Shown piece by piece: positions 46,803 to 55,471 of a DNA stretch of 64,000 nt; the first letter of the stretch is position 1; each line of letters starts with the position of its first letter. This DNA comes from Acetobacterium wieringae. Its GTDB lineage: Bacteria > Bacillota > Clostridia > Eubacteriales > Eubacteriaceae. The notes below the pieces were generated by a model. That model saw only the letters and a list, made by a program, of their open reading frames with translations, was not told the DNA's origin and did not search any database. Position numbers and translations under genes: made by a program. The stretch is taken from positions 62,001 through 126,000 of the forward strand of contig NZ_LKEU01000018.1 of the NCBI RefSeq assembly GCF_001766835.1, given 5' to 3'.

Positions 46803-46831
46803 TTGACTTCGAGCACTAATCTTCATATAAT
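46803..46831 (+). promoter_or_regulatory. Promoter of the hicA-like gene
   Basis: TTGACT (46803-46808), 17 bp, TATAAT (46826-46831). The leader of about 70 nt contains a TTTGTTA / TAACAAA hairpin that ends close to the ribosome binding site. Confidence 0.7.
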
Positions 46832-46909
46832 TGAACCATTCATAGAGCTTCGATGTGCCTAGAAAGCAGACCTTTTGTTACTGTTAACAAAGCACAAAGG
46901 AGGCTGTAT

Positions 46910-47104
46910 ATGAATTACATTAAACTCGAGAAAATTATCACCCGTAATGGCTGGATTTTGGTAAGAACCATGGGTTCAAGCCGCCAGTATCGTAAGCTTG
47001 ACCATAAAAATACCGTGATTATCGCTAATCACGGCAATGGCAGAGTTTCGGTCGATGTTTTAACAACTCTCGAAAAAAAAACCGGGCTGTCTCTTCAGAG
47101 ATAG
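46910..47104 (+). CDS. hicA: HicA-like mRNA interferase homologue, catalytic His replaced
   Basis: This 64-residue protein has the HicA/YcfA double-stranded-RNA-binding-like fold: KIITRNGWILVRTMGSS, then RQYRKLDH and VSVDVLTTLEKKTGL. Typical HicA toxins have GSHHxF or GSHRxF here, where the His is catalytic. This protein has GSSRQY, so it may lack RNase activity. AAGGAGG precedes the ATG at 46910. No hicB follows it; the HicB-like gene is 5 kb away at 52026 on the other strand, beyond mcrC and mcrB. Confidence 0.75.
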   Translation: MNYIKLEKIITRNGWILVRTMGSSRQYRKLDHKNTVIIANHGNGRVSVDVLTTLEKKTGLSLQR

Positions 47105-47118
47105 TCCGGTTTTTTTTA
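47073..47118. terminator. Shared terminator of hicA and mcrC
   Basis: A 13-bp stem with two mismatches (ACCGGGCTGTCTC / GAGATAGTCCGGT), loop TTCA, flanked by A8 and T8. It sits between convergent genes and can stop both. The left arm lies in the end of hicA. Confidence 0.85.
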
Positions 47119-47140
47119 ACACTAAAGAAACGGAAGCTTT

Positions 47141-50100
47141 TCACCTATTCCACTCGAATAACACTGCACGCGACAACAGTACAGTTAGCGGAATATTATT
47201 TTTTTTATTATTCGGAGCTGTTTGCCTGCATTTAGGACAGGATACATTCCAACAAGCACATGAATTGCTACTCGTTGCCCTGGCATAATAATTTTCTGTA
47301 TGCTTTCCAATTTTAATATTTTCATCATGAGAAGTACACCCACTCTGACCGCAATGTGTTTCTACCATAAATTTTCCACATTCAGGATTTTGGCATTTAA
47401 TATGATATTTTGTATTCCCTTTCTCGGTGTACTTCGGCGATATCTCAACTGTTCCACCACAAATCCAGCATTTTGACTGATATAATCCAAATTGCTGTTC
47501 CATTATCATCTGGATTACATAGTTAAGCTGATTGCTTTTCGGATTACAGGTAATAATTCCTAACTTGTTTTCATTGTTGTTCAATCCGCTTTTCCACATT
47601 GACCATTCTTGAAGTTTTTCCTTATTAACATCCCAATTATTTTCGCTTGCTTTTTCGATCCACTTTTCTGACCATATATCCAGATAATCTCCCAAATACT
47701 TCTTGGCATCATAGTGTAACTCAACCTTTTTGCCCTGCCCATCCTTTACTTCATCTGTATTAGCCACAGTCTGCATGCTACTATGCAGAATAAACGAGCC
47801 AGAGATAATTTCAGTTGGGAGATTACAAGATCCAAATTCATCCTTTAAATTCATCCCCTGAGTAAGCTCCGTGGTATACTTTTGGAAAGCAACTTCGCAG
47901 AGATCCTTCTTTCCATCATAATTCTGGTTGCCTCGATATTTTGCATCAAATACAAATAATCGTGACTTGTTGTCATAATCTATTTTCATAAATATGTCTG
48001 GTCGTAAACTGGCATGCGTATCTTTAGCAAAAACATTAATTTTTTTTAAATAGTCTTTATCAATGCGAAATTTCCTATCATACCATATCGACACGTCCAT
48101 TGTAGTTCCATTTAATTGATCAGATTTTAGATCAAACCTTGTTCCATTAAGTGAAGCCCGCTCATCTAATATATCCTTAATCAGATTTTTAAATCCCAAA
48201 ACGCCATCATTTTCATATTCACCATTTATTCCTTTAATTTGGAAACCATAACTATCAACAAAGAGCATAACCAGTTTTATGCAACACCATTTTTCATATA
48301 GCTCCGGTAATTTGGCAACTCTGAATTCCTCATCACTTGAATAATAATCAACGCCATCCATGGCACCACTATTGGTTTTCATTATTTTATAGATTCTCCG
48401 ATATAACGGATTAAACGAAAACAAATTTGATGAGCGAATGGGTGTTCTTTCTTTGCTTACGCTTTTTATAAGATCGGTTTCATCTATCCGATCCAGTTTT
48501 TTTTCCAAATCGTTCCAACGTTTATCACGTTCATTTTTATTTTTCAGTTTTAAATTTAATTCTTTTTTTTGTTTTTGACTATCCTCATATTCTTTGAGGA
48601 AACCCCTGCTGTCGTCATCACTGTCGCTGACCTGATCAAGAATAAATTCACGAAAAGCTGCTATTGCTGATTCTTTTTCTTCCGGACTTATTTCCTTTGC
48701 TAAAAATATTTTTTCCTCTTCATCCGGCTTCTTAAATCGTGATATCTTTTCGATAGTTCTAAAATGAAATGTAAAACTGGCATATTCTTGATTGCTTTTA
48801 GTAATGTCATAATTTGGTAATACCTTTCCCCTAATGCCAATAGTATCACCGCTGTTAACACGCTTAGATGAATCAAAATTAGAATCAGTATACTTAAATA
48901 ATAAGGCTGCAGATTCAAGACAATCCATTGGCAACGTCATATTTATAAAAGCCGTTGTTTTAGCATTATTTGTCTTATACGCTTGCCGTTCAGACCATAC
49001 CGTTTTAGTCTTTACACGATATTGACAATCATCTGCATTTTTTACGCCCGTCTGTGTAAACAAACTTATTTGCGGAGGTTCTTTTGAAATTTGATATTTG
49101 AAAAAATTATCGATCTCATCCCGCTTGTTCAGTTTAATCTGTATAAAAACAGTTTGCAATTCAGGTTCCAGAGGTCTATTATGCGTTAAACTATTTTTTA
49201 AATTATCTTTTTTATCCTTTATATTGTCATTGATGCGTATAATCTCATCTTCTAATTCTTCCTCTGAAAAATTCAGTCTAGTCAGGCTAGATTCCAACCT
49301 TAATTTCTCGTTTTCAAGTGCAGTTGTCTCAATATTTTGTCTGACAGAAATCAGTCTTTTTAAACGGTCAATGTGTGTCTTAATGACACGATGTTCAAAT
49401 GTATCTAACACTTCTCGATGTGCGATTGCAGTTACCTTATCCATATGGAAAATTTCATGCTCGACAAGAGCCTGCTGTGTTATCTTTTTTACTTTATTGA
49501 ATGACTGTTTGCATTTATATTGTCGAAGTTCAGCTTGGGCATCTTTCTCAAGCATCCAAAACGCTTCACAAAACTCTCTAATTGTCCGTTCCGTATTATC
49601 ATATAGCGCATCCGTCCATGTCAAAGCCATTGACATGGAGCTCTTTTCGTCTATACATAGCTGTTGTTGTATCGAAACCAGGTCCTGGATTAATTCTTTA
49701 TAGAAATTCGACTCTTTATCTGTCCTTCCGGATATCAACCTCATCGATTCCGTCCGGCCTTCAAACGAGATCTGCAGCACCTCGTATCCTACTGTAGTAT
49801 AGTGTGACACAACGGTTTCCTGAAGCCGTATATTAATCTCCCATTTCCGGGGTGGCAGAAAGTATATTACGCCATCCTCTCTGACAAATTTCTGATAAAT
49901 ATCTCCTGCCTCCGTTGAAACTGATTTTACTGATGTTGTGTGAGGATTGATTTTTATGGAAATATCGACATTTTTGTATGTGTCTTCAATTTCTGCCCGC
50001 AGATATGGTTGAAACGACAATTCACCACCATCAACCCACTTGCCTAGGCTGACAAATTCGGGATAATCTGCAGGATCCACCTCCTCAAGCGACATGATTG

Positions 50101-50179
50101 GTAATTCCCCATTATTTAAAAGGCCCTTTTTATTAAATGTTGCATTTACAAGGACTACTTCGATCGCGTAACCTTCCAT
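47141..50179 (-). CDS. mcrC: McrC-like nuclease subunit with DUF2357 and zinc-finger tail
   Basis: This 1012-residue protein has a DUF2357-type N-terminal half, two coiled-coil stretches (about 270-335 and 540-590) and a PD-(D/E)XK nuclease core (LRPDIFMKIDYD near 727, then FVFDAKYRGNQ near 746). A Cys-rich tail (CWICGG, CQNPECG, CGQSGC, CPKCRQ, about 905-1000) probably folds as two zinc ribbons. It should be the nuclease partner of the McrB-like GTPase encoded just upstream; its ATG follows the McrB TAA by three bases. The size and coiled coils are unlike classical E. coli McrC (about 350 residues) and resemble the coiled-coil nuclease tandem (CoCoNuT) branch. Confidence 0.82.
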   Translation of the reverse strand: MEGYAIEVVLVNATFNKKGLLNNGELPIMSLEEVDPADYPEFVSLGKWVDGGELSFQPYLRAEIEDTYKNVDISIKINPHTTSVKSVSTEAGDIYQKFVREDGVIYFLPPRKWEINIRLQETVVSHYTTVGYEVLQISFEGRTESMRLISGRTDKESNFYKELIQDLVSIQQQLCIDEKSSMSMALTWTDALYDNTERTIREFCEAFWMLEKDAQAELRQYKCKQSFNKVKKITQQALVEHEIFHMDKVTAIAHREVLDTFEHRVIKTHIDRLKRLISVRQNIETTALENEKLRLESSLTRLNFSEEELEDEIIRINDNIKDKKDNLKNSLTHNRPLEPELQTVFIQIKLNKRDEIDNFFKYQISKEPPQISLFTQTGVKNADDCQYRVKTKTVWSERQAYKTNNAKTTAFINMTLPMDCLESAALLFKYTDSNFDSSKRVNSGDTIGIRGKVLPNYDITKSNQEYASFTFHFRTIEKISRFKKPDEEEKIFLAKEISPEEKESAIAAFREFILDQVSDSDDDSRGFLKEYEDSQKQKKELNLKLKNKNERDKRWNDLEKKLDRIDETDLIKSVSKERTPIRSSNLFSFNPLYRRIYKIMKTNSGAMDGVDYYSSDEEFRVAKLPELYEKWCCIKLVMLFVDSYGFQIKGINGEYENDGVLGFKNLIKDILDERASLNGTRFDLKSDQLNGTTMDVSIWYDRKFRIDKDYLKKINVFAKDTHASLRPDIFMKIDYDNKSRLFVFDAKYRGNQNYDGKKDLCEVAFQKYTTELTQGMNLKDEFGSCNLPTEIISGSFILHSSMQTVANTDEVKDGQGKKVELHYDAKKYLGDYLDIWSEKWIEKASENNWDVNKEKLQEWSMWKSGLNNNENKLGIITCNPKSNQLNYVIQMIMEQQFGLYQSKCWICGGTVEISPKYTEKGNTKYHIKCQNPECGKFMVETHCGQSGCTSHDENIKIGKHTENYYARATSSNSCACWNVSCPKCRQTAPNNKKNNIPLTVLLSRAVLFEWNR

Positions 50180-50182
50180 CAA

Positions 50183-51997
50183 TTAGTCCTCCCAATACTT
50201 TAACCTCTCCGTATCCGTTGCCTGTTTCTCCATCCTCTCAATTTTCCTAAATGATCTCTCGCAATCTTGAATAATTTTCTTCAATTCTTCAATCATCGTT
50301 TTGGTCTGATGATTATGTTTATAATCAAGATCAATTGCCGGAAGAATTTTTACAAGAACAACCTCATCCAGGTCTATTAAAGTTTCATCCCCGCCATTCC
50401 ACTGATTAATGTATGTTTTCACACGGTTTGATACTGGCAACCCAAGCACTCTTATCTCATTAATTTTAGATAGCAAATCCGAATCTTCATTATTGTTAGC
50501 TGGAGGAACTTTAAATCTTTCCGCCTTTACCACTACTCTGTTTCCATCAAGCACAACCGTTTCGGGCAAGTTCTCTGCTTCTGTTCTCTTAACCTCTTCA
50601 GCCATTGCCTGAAGTTCGATCAGACAGCTTCTATCAATTACCTTTGGACTAATTGTTTTTGTTGTTGCATCCGTATTAAGTGTCCCCACGAATCTAACAT
50701 TCTCAGGGATCTTAAAAGACGGCTTATAATAATCCATATCTGCAAGTTGAGCCACAAGCTCTCTTATATCTTCTTCTGCCACTTCAGCTTCCTTAAGTTC
50801 AGCCTGTAGTCGGGTTCTGATTCTGTCAGAATAAAGCGGCAATTCATATGGCTTATCCCAGGTAAAAACATTGAGCATTTCAGAAAAGTAATACTCAACA
50901 TTAGCCAGATTCATCTCATCCAGAAGAATAAAATAAAGCTGCTCCGGATTTTTTTCTGCCTCAATAAGCGCATCAAGAAATTGTGTCGATACATAACGTT
51001 TATCCACAACATTAAAAAAGCCAATCAAATCTTGGTTATCTGTCCAATTAGACTGTACCTGTATTCGTATACACTTTGCCCCAAGAGCATGTGCCACCTT
51101 TATAGGCAGACTGGTCTTTCCGGTTCCCGGTCTTCCCCATAAAAGAGTCAGCTGTTTTGTTCTTAAAGCATTCATAAATGCTTTGATTATCGCTTTCTCG
51201 TAATAGAGATTTTCATTTTTCCAAAGATAGCCCCATACCTGATTAATCAATTCTTCATAAGAACTATAGGCGTAATCTTTTCTAATATCTGGCACCATCT
51301 GATGATCCGAAAGTATCCCCAGCTCCAGATAATGTGCATATTTAGGCTCAGCTTCTTTTATCTGCTTCTTCAGCTGTTTAAATTCCTCCTCCATCTGATT
51401 TTTGTTGCCTTGAATTTTATTCAATTCGGATTGTTTTTTATCTATCTTATTTACAATACCCTCTAACTCTGCTTTCCCGGTTTCGATCTTACGATTAAAG
51501 ACTTTATGCTTTCTTTCCAGCATCGCCTCGACGTAATCCGTTGCCCAGTCATATAAGGCAATCTTTCCATCAAATTGTGGAAGATCATCATTGTCTATGC
51601 GGAAGTCTTCGGATTCCCATTTTTTCTTCAGTTTTTCAATCAGCTTATTTGTGAATTCCTCTTTTGAATCAAGTCTTCCAACATCAATCAGATAATAGGA
51701 CCACTTATTCTTATCTTTTCTAGGATCGAGTCTTCCACATATATAATTGCCTATTTTTAGATCCTTGTCTCTATCCAAATCGATTCTACATGTTTTTTCA
51801 CGCAGGAATAATGTGGCTGGCTTTCCATAAACGTCATACGGCCTCATCTGAAATGATTTTGTGTTTTCTTCAACTATCCGCCCATAAACCCAACCGTTAT
51901 CTGTTCCCAGGATTCCATACGCATAATCACATATTTCTTCATTAGTAATTTTCGGATTGTGCAATAGTTCTTCTTTTGTTACTTTTATATTCTCCAT
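50183..51997 (-). CDS. mcrB: McrB-like AAA+ GTPase with N-terminal OB-like domain and coiled coil
   Basis: This 604-residue protein has an N-terminal small beta-rich region (about 25-110; GWVYGRIVEEN, KIGNYICGRLD) that may be an OB or cold-shock-like fold, and a coiled coil (about 165-215). The AAA+ domain of the McrB class follows: Walker A WGRPGTGKTS near 287, Walker B FILLDEMN near 352, and GTLNTDATTK near 440, where classical McrB has the NTxD GTPase motif. The NTD reading fits the NxD branch that contains CoCoNuT systems, as I recall it. GGAGG precedes the ATG. It sits between hicB and mcrC in one operon. Confidence 0.85.
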   Translation of the reverse strand: MENIKVTKEELLHNPKITNEEICDYAYGILGTDNGWVYGRIVEENTKSFQMRPYDVYGKPATLFLREKTCRIDLDRDKDLKIGNYICGRLDPRKDKNKWSYYLIDVGRLDSKEEFTNKLIEKLKKKWESEDFRIDNDDLPQFDGKIALYDWATDYVEAMLERKHKVFNRKIETGKAELEGIVNKIDKKQSELNKIQGNKNQMEEEFKQLKKQIKEAEPKYAHYLELGILSDHQMVPDIRKDYAYSSYEELINQVWGYLWKNENLYYEKAIIKAFMNALRTKQLTLLWGRPGTGKTSLPIKVAHALGAKCIRIQVQSNWTDNQDLIGFFNVVDKRYVSTQFLDALIEAEKNPEQLYFILLDEMNLANVEYYFSEMLNVFTWDKPYELPLYSDRIRTRLQAELKEAEVAEEDIRELVAQLADMDYYKPSFKIPENVRFVGTLNTDATTKTISPKVIDRSCLIELQAMAEEVKRTEAENLPETVVLDGNRVVVKAERFKVPPANNNEDSDLLSKINEIRVLGLPVSNRVKTYINQWNGGDETLIDLDEVVLVKILPAIDLDYKHNHQTKTMIEELKKIIQDCERSFRKIERMEKQATDTERLKYWED

Positions 51998-52025
51998 CTT
52001 TCCTCCAAACTCAAAAGTTACCCCT

Positions 52026-52400
52026 CTATATTCCCAGTTCCTCTTTAATCCCTTTTACCAGGCAGGCAGAAAAATTTACATTATTCTCTTTCGCCAGAAT
52101 ATCAAGCCACTGCGGAATGGTAACAGTCTTCTTGACGTACACTTCCTTAGCCATATTTTTATAGTACGGCAGCCAGACATGAACATAAACCGCACCTTCC
52201 TCCACAACTGATGCGCTGGGTGGTTCCTTGCCCTGATCCATGCAATCCAATATCGACAATGCCAATGCTTCCTGCGCTATTTCGATTAGGCCCTCTTCAG
52301 AATTAGCTATCGCAATTACGTTTGGGAAGTCCACAAATTCTAATACGATTTCTTCCACTGTTCTTTTTATTTTAGCTGGATATGTATAATTATTTTTCAT
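52026..52400 (-). CDS. hicB: HicB-family antitoxin / repressor heading the mcrBC operon
   Basis: This 124-residue protein has a partly degraded RNase-H-like HicB domain (YPAKIKRTVEEIVLEFVDFP, then AQEALALSILDCMDQG) and a C-terminal ribbon-helix-helix-like segment (VTIPQWLDILAKENNVNFS) that would bind DNA. In HicAB modules this protein neutralises HicA and represses the operon. Here hicA is not adjacent: the next gene is mcrB, 28 bp downstream, and hicA lies beyond mcrC. GGAGGTGTC precedes the ATG. A near-consensus promoter with a palindrome over the -10 box lies upstream. Confidence 0.85.
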   Translation of the reverse strand: MKNNYTYPAKIKRTVEEIVLEFVDFPNVIAIANSEEGLIEIAQEALALSILDCMDQGKEPPSASVVEEGAVYVHVWLPYYKNMAKEVYVKKTVTIPQWLDILAKENNVNFSACLVKGIKEELGI

Positions 52401-52427
52401 GACACCTCCATTAAGTTTTTCATAATG

Positions 52428-52441
52428 CGTATTATAATACG
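52428..52441. promoter_or_regulatory. Palindrome over the hicB -10 box, operator candidate 3
   Basis: CGTATTATAATACG is perfectly symmetric and contains the -10 box TATAAT of the hicB-mcrB-mcrC promoter. It matches the two palindromes at 46713-46761. Confidence 0.8.
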
Positions 52442-52458
52442 TATTTTTATTTTGTCAA
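52430..52458 (-). promoter_or_regulatory. Promoter of hicB-mcrB-mcrC
   Basis: On the minus strand: consensus TTGACA (52453-52458), 16 bp, consensus TATAAT. This is an unusually strong promoter, as expected for one held down by a repressor. Confidence 0.8.
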
Positions 52459-52471
52459 GAAAAAAGCCGAA

Positions 52472-54281
52472 CTATCTATTGTCACCAACAACCGGTATCG
52501 GTATCAAGACCTGTCCCAATATAGAACCGCCGATGCCAGCAGCGCCGACTGCTGAATTCTTAAATAATTACTTGGTTGAAATTCTACCGCATACCGCTCG
52601 ACAAATATCCGAACCAAATACAACAACCGCCGTGATCGCACCAGACGTAACTGCCCGGTCACCTTATCAAGCCGGATGGATTTACCTATACTGCTTTTTG
52701 CTAAAGCTGAGGTACTGACGGATGAAGCAACTTTTTCACTAATCGCAAAGGCCGGATTAGCAATTGTTGCCACGTCTTTAAATTCACCACTTTGAAAATA
52801 GGTTTTTGTCAAAGAAATCGCCAGTTTTGATCGTGAAAGCTGTATCGTCAGAGTATAAATCAGTGCCCCTTTTCCAAATACTTTCAAGCCTGTCACCAAT
52901 CCGGCTTTGGCTGCTTCAGCCGGTTTTTCACCATTCCAAATCGCAATCGAAAAAACAATCACAACCGAAATCCCGGTGGGAATGGAAGACGTAATAATAC
53001 CGGTGCCCAAATCCACACACAGGCTTTCAATCGTGCCGGAAGCGGCAATATTATGTGCCGATGCGTAGGTGAAGGTTCCCTTTTTGACATACTTACGCGG
53101 ATCATCACCTGGCTGTGCATCTGGAACCTGCCCGGAGTCAATCCGTTTCTGCATTAATTCACAAGCCTGATCATACTGATCTCTTGGCACTTCTATTTGC
53201 ATCATTGAACCATCTTCATTCAAATAAATGGCTTTTTTCTTTTCAAACGCCGCACCAATACTTTCACTGGCTGTTTTATAGTATTTTGTCTAAATATTGA
53301 CGCCATCAACAATTCGATCGGCACCATGTTTTACCTGTCTATTGTTCTCATCAAGTTGCTGGGCTGCATTAACCACCTTTTTACCCGACAGACGGTCGAC
53401 GGTATTATTGCCGTATTCGGCAGCATAACCTGCCCCGCGGCTGCCATTAAAATAATTTCCAACCTCGCCATACATCGCTTGTCGTGGTTCCACACCGCCC
53501 ATTACCCCAACTGTATCCATGATAGCTTGGGTGTCTCGCATCAATTCTTTTTTGAAAGAAGCTTCCCCAATATTCTCGTCAATTGTGGTCTGGAATAAAG
53601 AAACCAGACTATCTGTTTCAACCGTTAGCTTTTCAATAGGGATGTTAACAAACTGATAGGCATGCTTATCCTTTTCAATATATTTTAAGGTCAGCTGATT
53701 TTTTCCTTTAGAAATCTCCACCAGGCCTGAAAATGGATAGATCACATTCTCACTGCTCAAACCATTTTCAGCGGAACTGTCATATTTCTGGGTTGACAAC
53801 AACACCCCTGTCGAATAATTGCCATTCCGTATTCACGCAGCTCATCATCTATTTTGCTACAGACAGGCGAAAAATAATAGGCCTCAGTATCTCGACCAAA
53901 GCCATGATAATTTAAAAATGAAGTTAATCGGCCAAATGGCATATTTTGCAGATCAAATTGATAATCAGCTTTATTTGAATCTTTTTGTTTTATCTCTTCC
54001 ACACAAGGTCTCAGCAGATCATCAATTTCGTATTCCGTAATCGAAGTGCATATTCTTTTATTCCATCCCTTTATGGCTTTTTTATCCTTTGCAAATTCAC
54101 GCCAAATCACAATGGCTAGAATGATAATTGCCGGAACGCTGATCACCGGATAGCCCACGATCAATTTGATCAGAAAAATAAAAAGACCAATGCCGATTAT
54201 TAACTTCACACCTTTAACAATCTTTTGCCCAAATAATGCCCAAACTAAAAATACTGCCACCAAACCGACGATAATATACAT
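52472..54281 (-). pseudogene. Decayed gene for a membrane protein, four lesions
   Basis: One ancestral gene seems to run from 54281 to about 52472. (1) The 5' frame (two N-terminal helices, then a soluble part) ends ...AIIRQGCCCQ, but sequence continuity (LLSTQKYDSSAENG) resumes in another frame at a GGGG run near 53803. (2) An in-frame TAG at 53290 splits GVNI from TKYYKTASESIG; the residue was probably Gln. (3) Near 52685 the frame shifts again: the other frame reads GAITAVVVFGSDICRA. (4) That frame has a TAA before LFKNSAVGAAGIGGSILGQ. The function is unknown. The decay stops at the hicB promoter. Sequencing error in the G run is possible for lesion 1. Confidence 0.75.
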
Positions 54282-54311
54282 TCTTCAACCCCCTAATTTT
54301 TTTGTCAATTA

Positions 54312-55292
54312 TCACTTTTCCTCCCCATACTTCCCCCGCATCCGCTCAATCATCTCCACCATCTCTTTTCGATAACTCGGTGGGCTTAACACCTCAACCC
54401 AGTCCCCCTGGGAAAGCAGCCATTTCTTGACCCCTTCACCGTAAACCCGGGCTGACAAGGTGGTGACGCCGTCCTCGGTTTTTTCTACCTTGGCGGTGGG
54501 CAATCGGTCCAGAACCGCCTCCAGAGACGGGCCGAAAAAGCGGAAGCGAATGGTCGTCAGTTCACCGGTATACATAAACTGAATCTGCTCCCGAAATTCA
54601 CCTTCTTTAAAGCGGTTGCCATAGTCAATCGTAAAACGCTGATCGCCCTCACAAAAAGCATAATTGATAAACCGGTCGAGCCGGAAAACCAGCGAAACAG
54701 GGTTTTCCTTACCGTTGATCTCGGCAATGACATAAAAATAATACTCATTAAACATCAGCCCCAGGGGATTGATTTTATAGGCCTTCACCGTACCATCCTG
54801 CTTTTGATACTGCACATCCAGCACCTGCTGCTTCTGAACACTCTGGCTGAAAAACCAGATCCGTTCAATTAAATCCTGGCCGTGTTTAACCGGCTGATAA
54901 AACTGGCGTTCATTGCCGATGGCCACCTCAATCGCCTTGCGGTTATAGGACAAACGCAGCAGATGATCGAGGATTTCCTCCATTTCGTTTTCGCTGAAAG
55001 CCCGGGCATCCAGCAAGACCTTGGCCACGGCAAAGATATCATGATCCGACAACGCCATACTGCCTTCCCGATACAACCGGTGGCCCTGACGCTTGCGGTC
55101 ATAGGCAACCTCACTCTCAGGATAAAGCTCTTGCAGATAAGCTTCTATTTCCTGCAGATGCCGCTGGATGGTTTTGTCCGTGACTTTCTGTTTTTCGGCC
55201 CACTTCTGTTTGTTGACGATCTCACCCCGGATGATCTGATCATAGATGGCGAGGATCCGGGCGGTTTTCTTTTTATCATGTTGTGATTTCAA
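54312..55292 (-). CDS. WYL-domain transcriptional regulator
   Basis: This 326-residue protein has an N-terminal winged helix (KQKWAEKQKVTDKTIQRHLQEIEAYL) and a WYL domain (about 140-225, with NPLGLMFNEYYFYVIAE) followed by the WCX-type C-terminal part. WYL regulators sense nucleotides or other ligands and often control phage-defence loci, which fits this island. A TTG start at 55292 is used because AAGGGGGTG lies just upstream; there is no ATG in this position. It may share a transcript with the zinc-ribbon gene before it. Confidence 0.88.
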   Translation of the reverse strand: MKSQHDKKKTARILAIYDQIIRGEIVNKQKWAEKQKVTDKTIQRHLQEIEAYLQELYPESEVAYDRKRQGHRLYREGSMALSDHDIFAVAKVLLDARAFSENEMEEILDHLLRLSYNRKAIEVAIGNERQFYQPVKHGQDLIERIWFFSQSVQKQQVLDVQYQKQDGTVKAYKINPLGLMFNEYYFYVIAEINGKENPVSLVFRLDRFINYAFCEGDQRFTIDYGNRFKEGEFREQIQFMYTGELTTIRFRFFGPSLEAVLDRLPTAKVEKTEDGVTTLSARVYGEGVKKWLLSQGDWVEVLSPPSYRKEMVEMIERMRGKYGEEK

Positions 55293-55321
55293 TCGACTGT
55301 TTCACCCCCTTTGCGTTTTCT

Positions 55322-55471
55322 TTAAATCCGCACATTTTTCTTACAGCTTTTACACACCTTAACCGGCCCCAGTGGCCCCTGCATCGTCGTGGTGGCGGGA
55401 TTCTGATGGCAGATCTGGCACAATGTCTTGTGATTCTTTTTCGGATTCGGATCTTTTTTCTCAAATAACAT
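55322..55471 (-). CDS. Small zinc-ribbon protein (49 residues)
   Basis: This 49-residue ORF (from MLFEKKDPNPKKNHKTLC) has two CxxC pairs (CQIC at 18-21, CKSC at 40-43) that form a zinc ribbon like the N-terminus of ClpX-type or rubredoxin-like small proteins. AAGGGG lies eight bases before the ATG. It ends 29 bp before the WYL gene on the same strand, so the two probably form one operon. An alternative start two codons upstream is possible. Function unknown. Confidence 0.65.
   Translation of the reverse strand: MLFEKKDPNPKKNHKTLCQICHQNPATTTMQGPLGPVKVCKSCKKNVRI

Noticed and set aside
53290..53292. TAG codon read as pyrrolysine in the membrane-protein gene
   Set aside because: Acetogens may use pyrrolysine, but the same gene has two frameshifts and another stop, and the protein is not a methylamine methyltransferase. 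Decay explains it better; a CAG-to-TAG change is the simplest origin.
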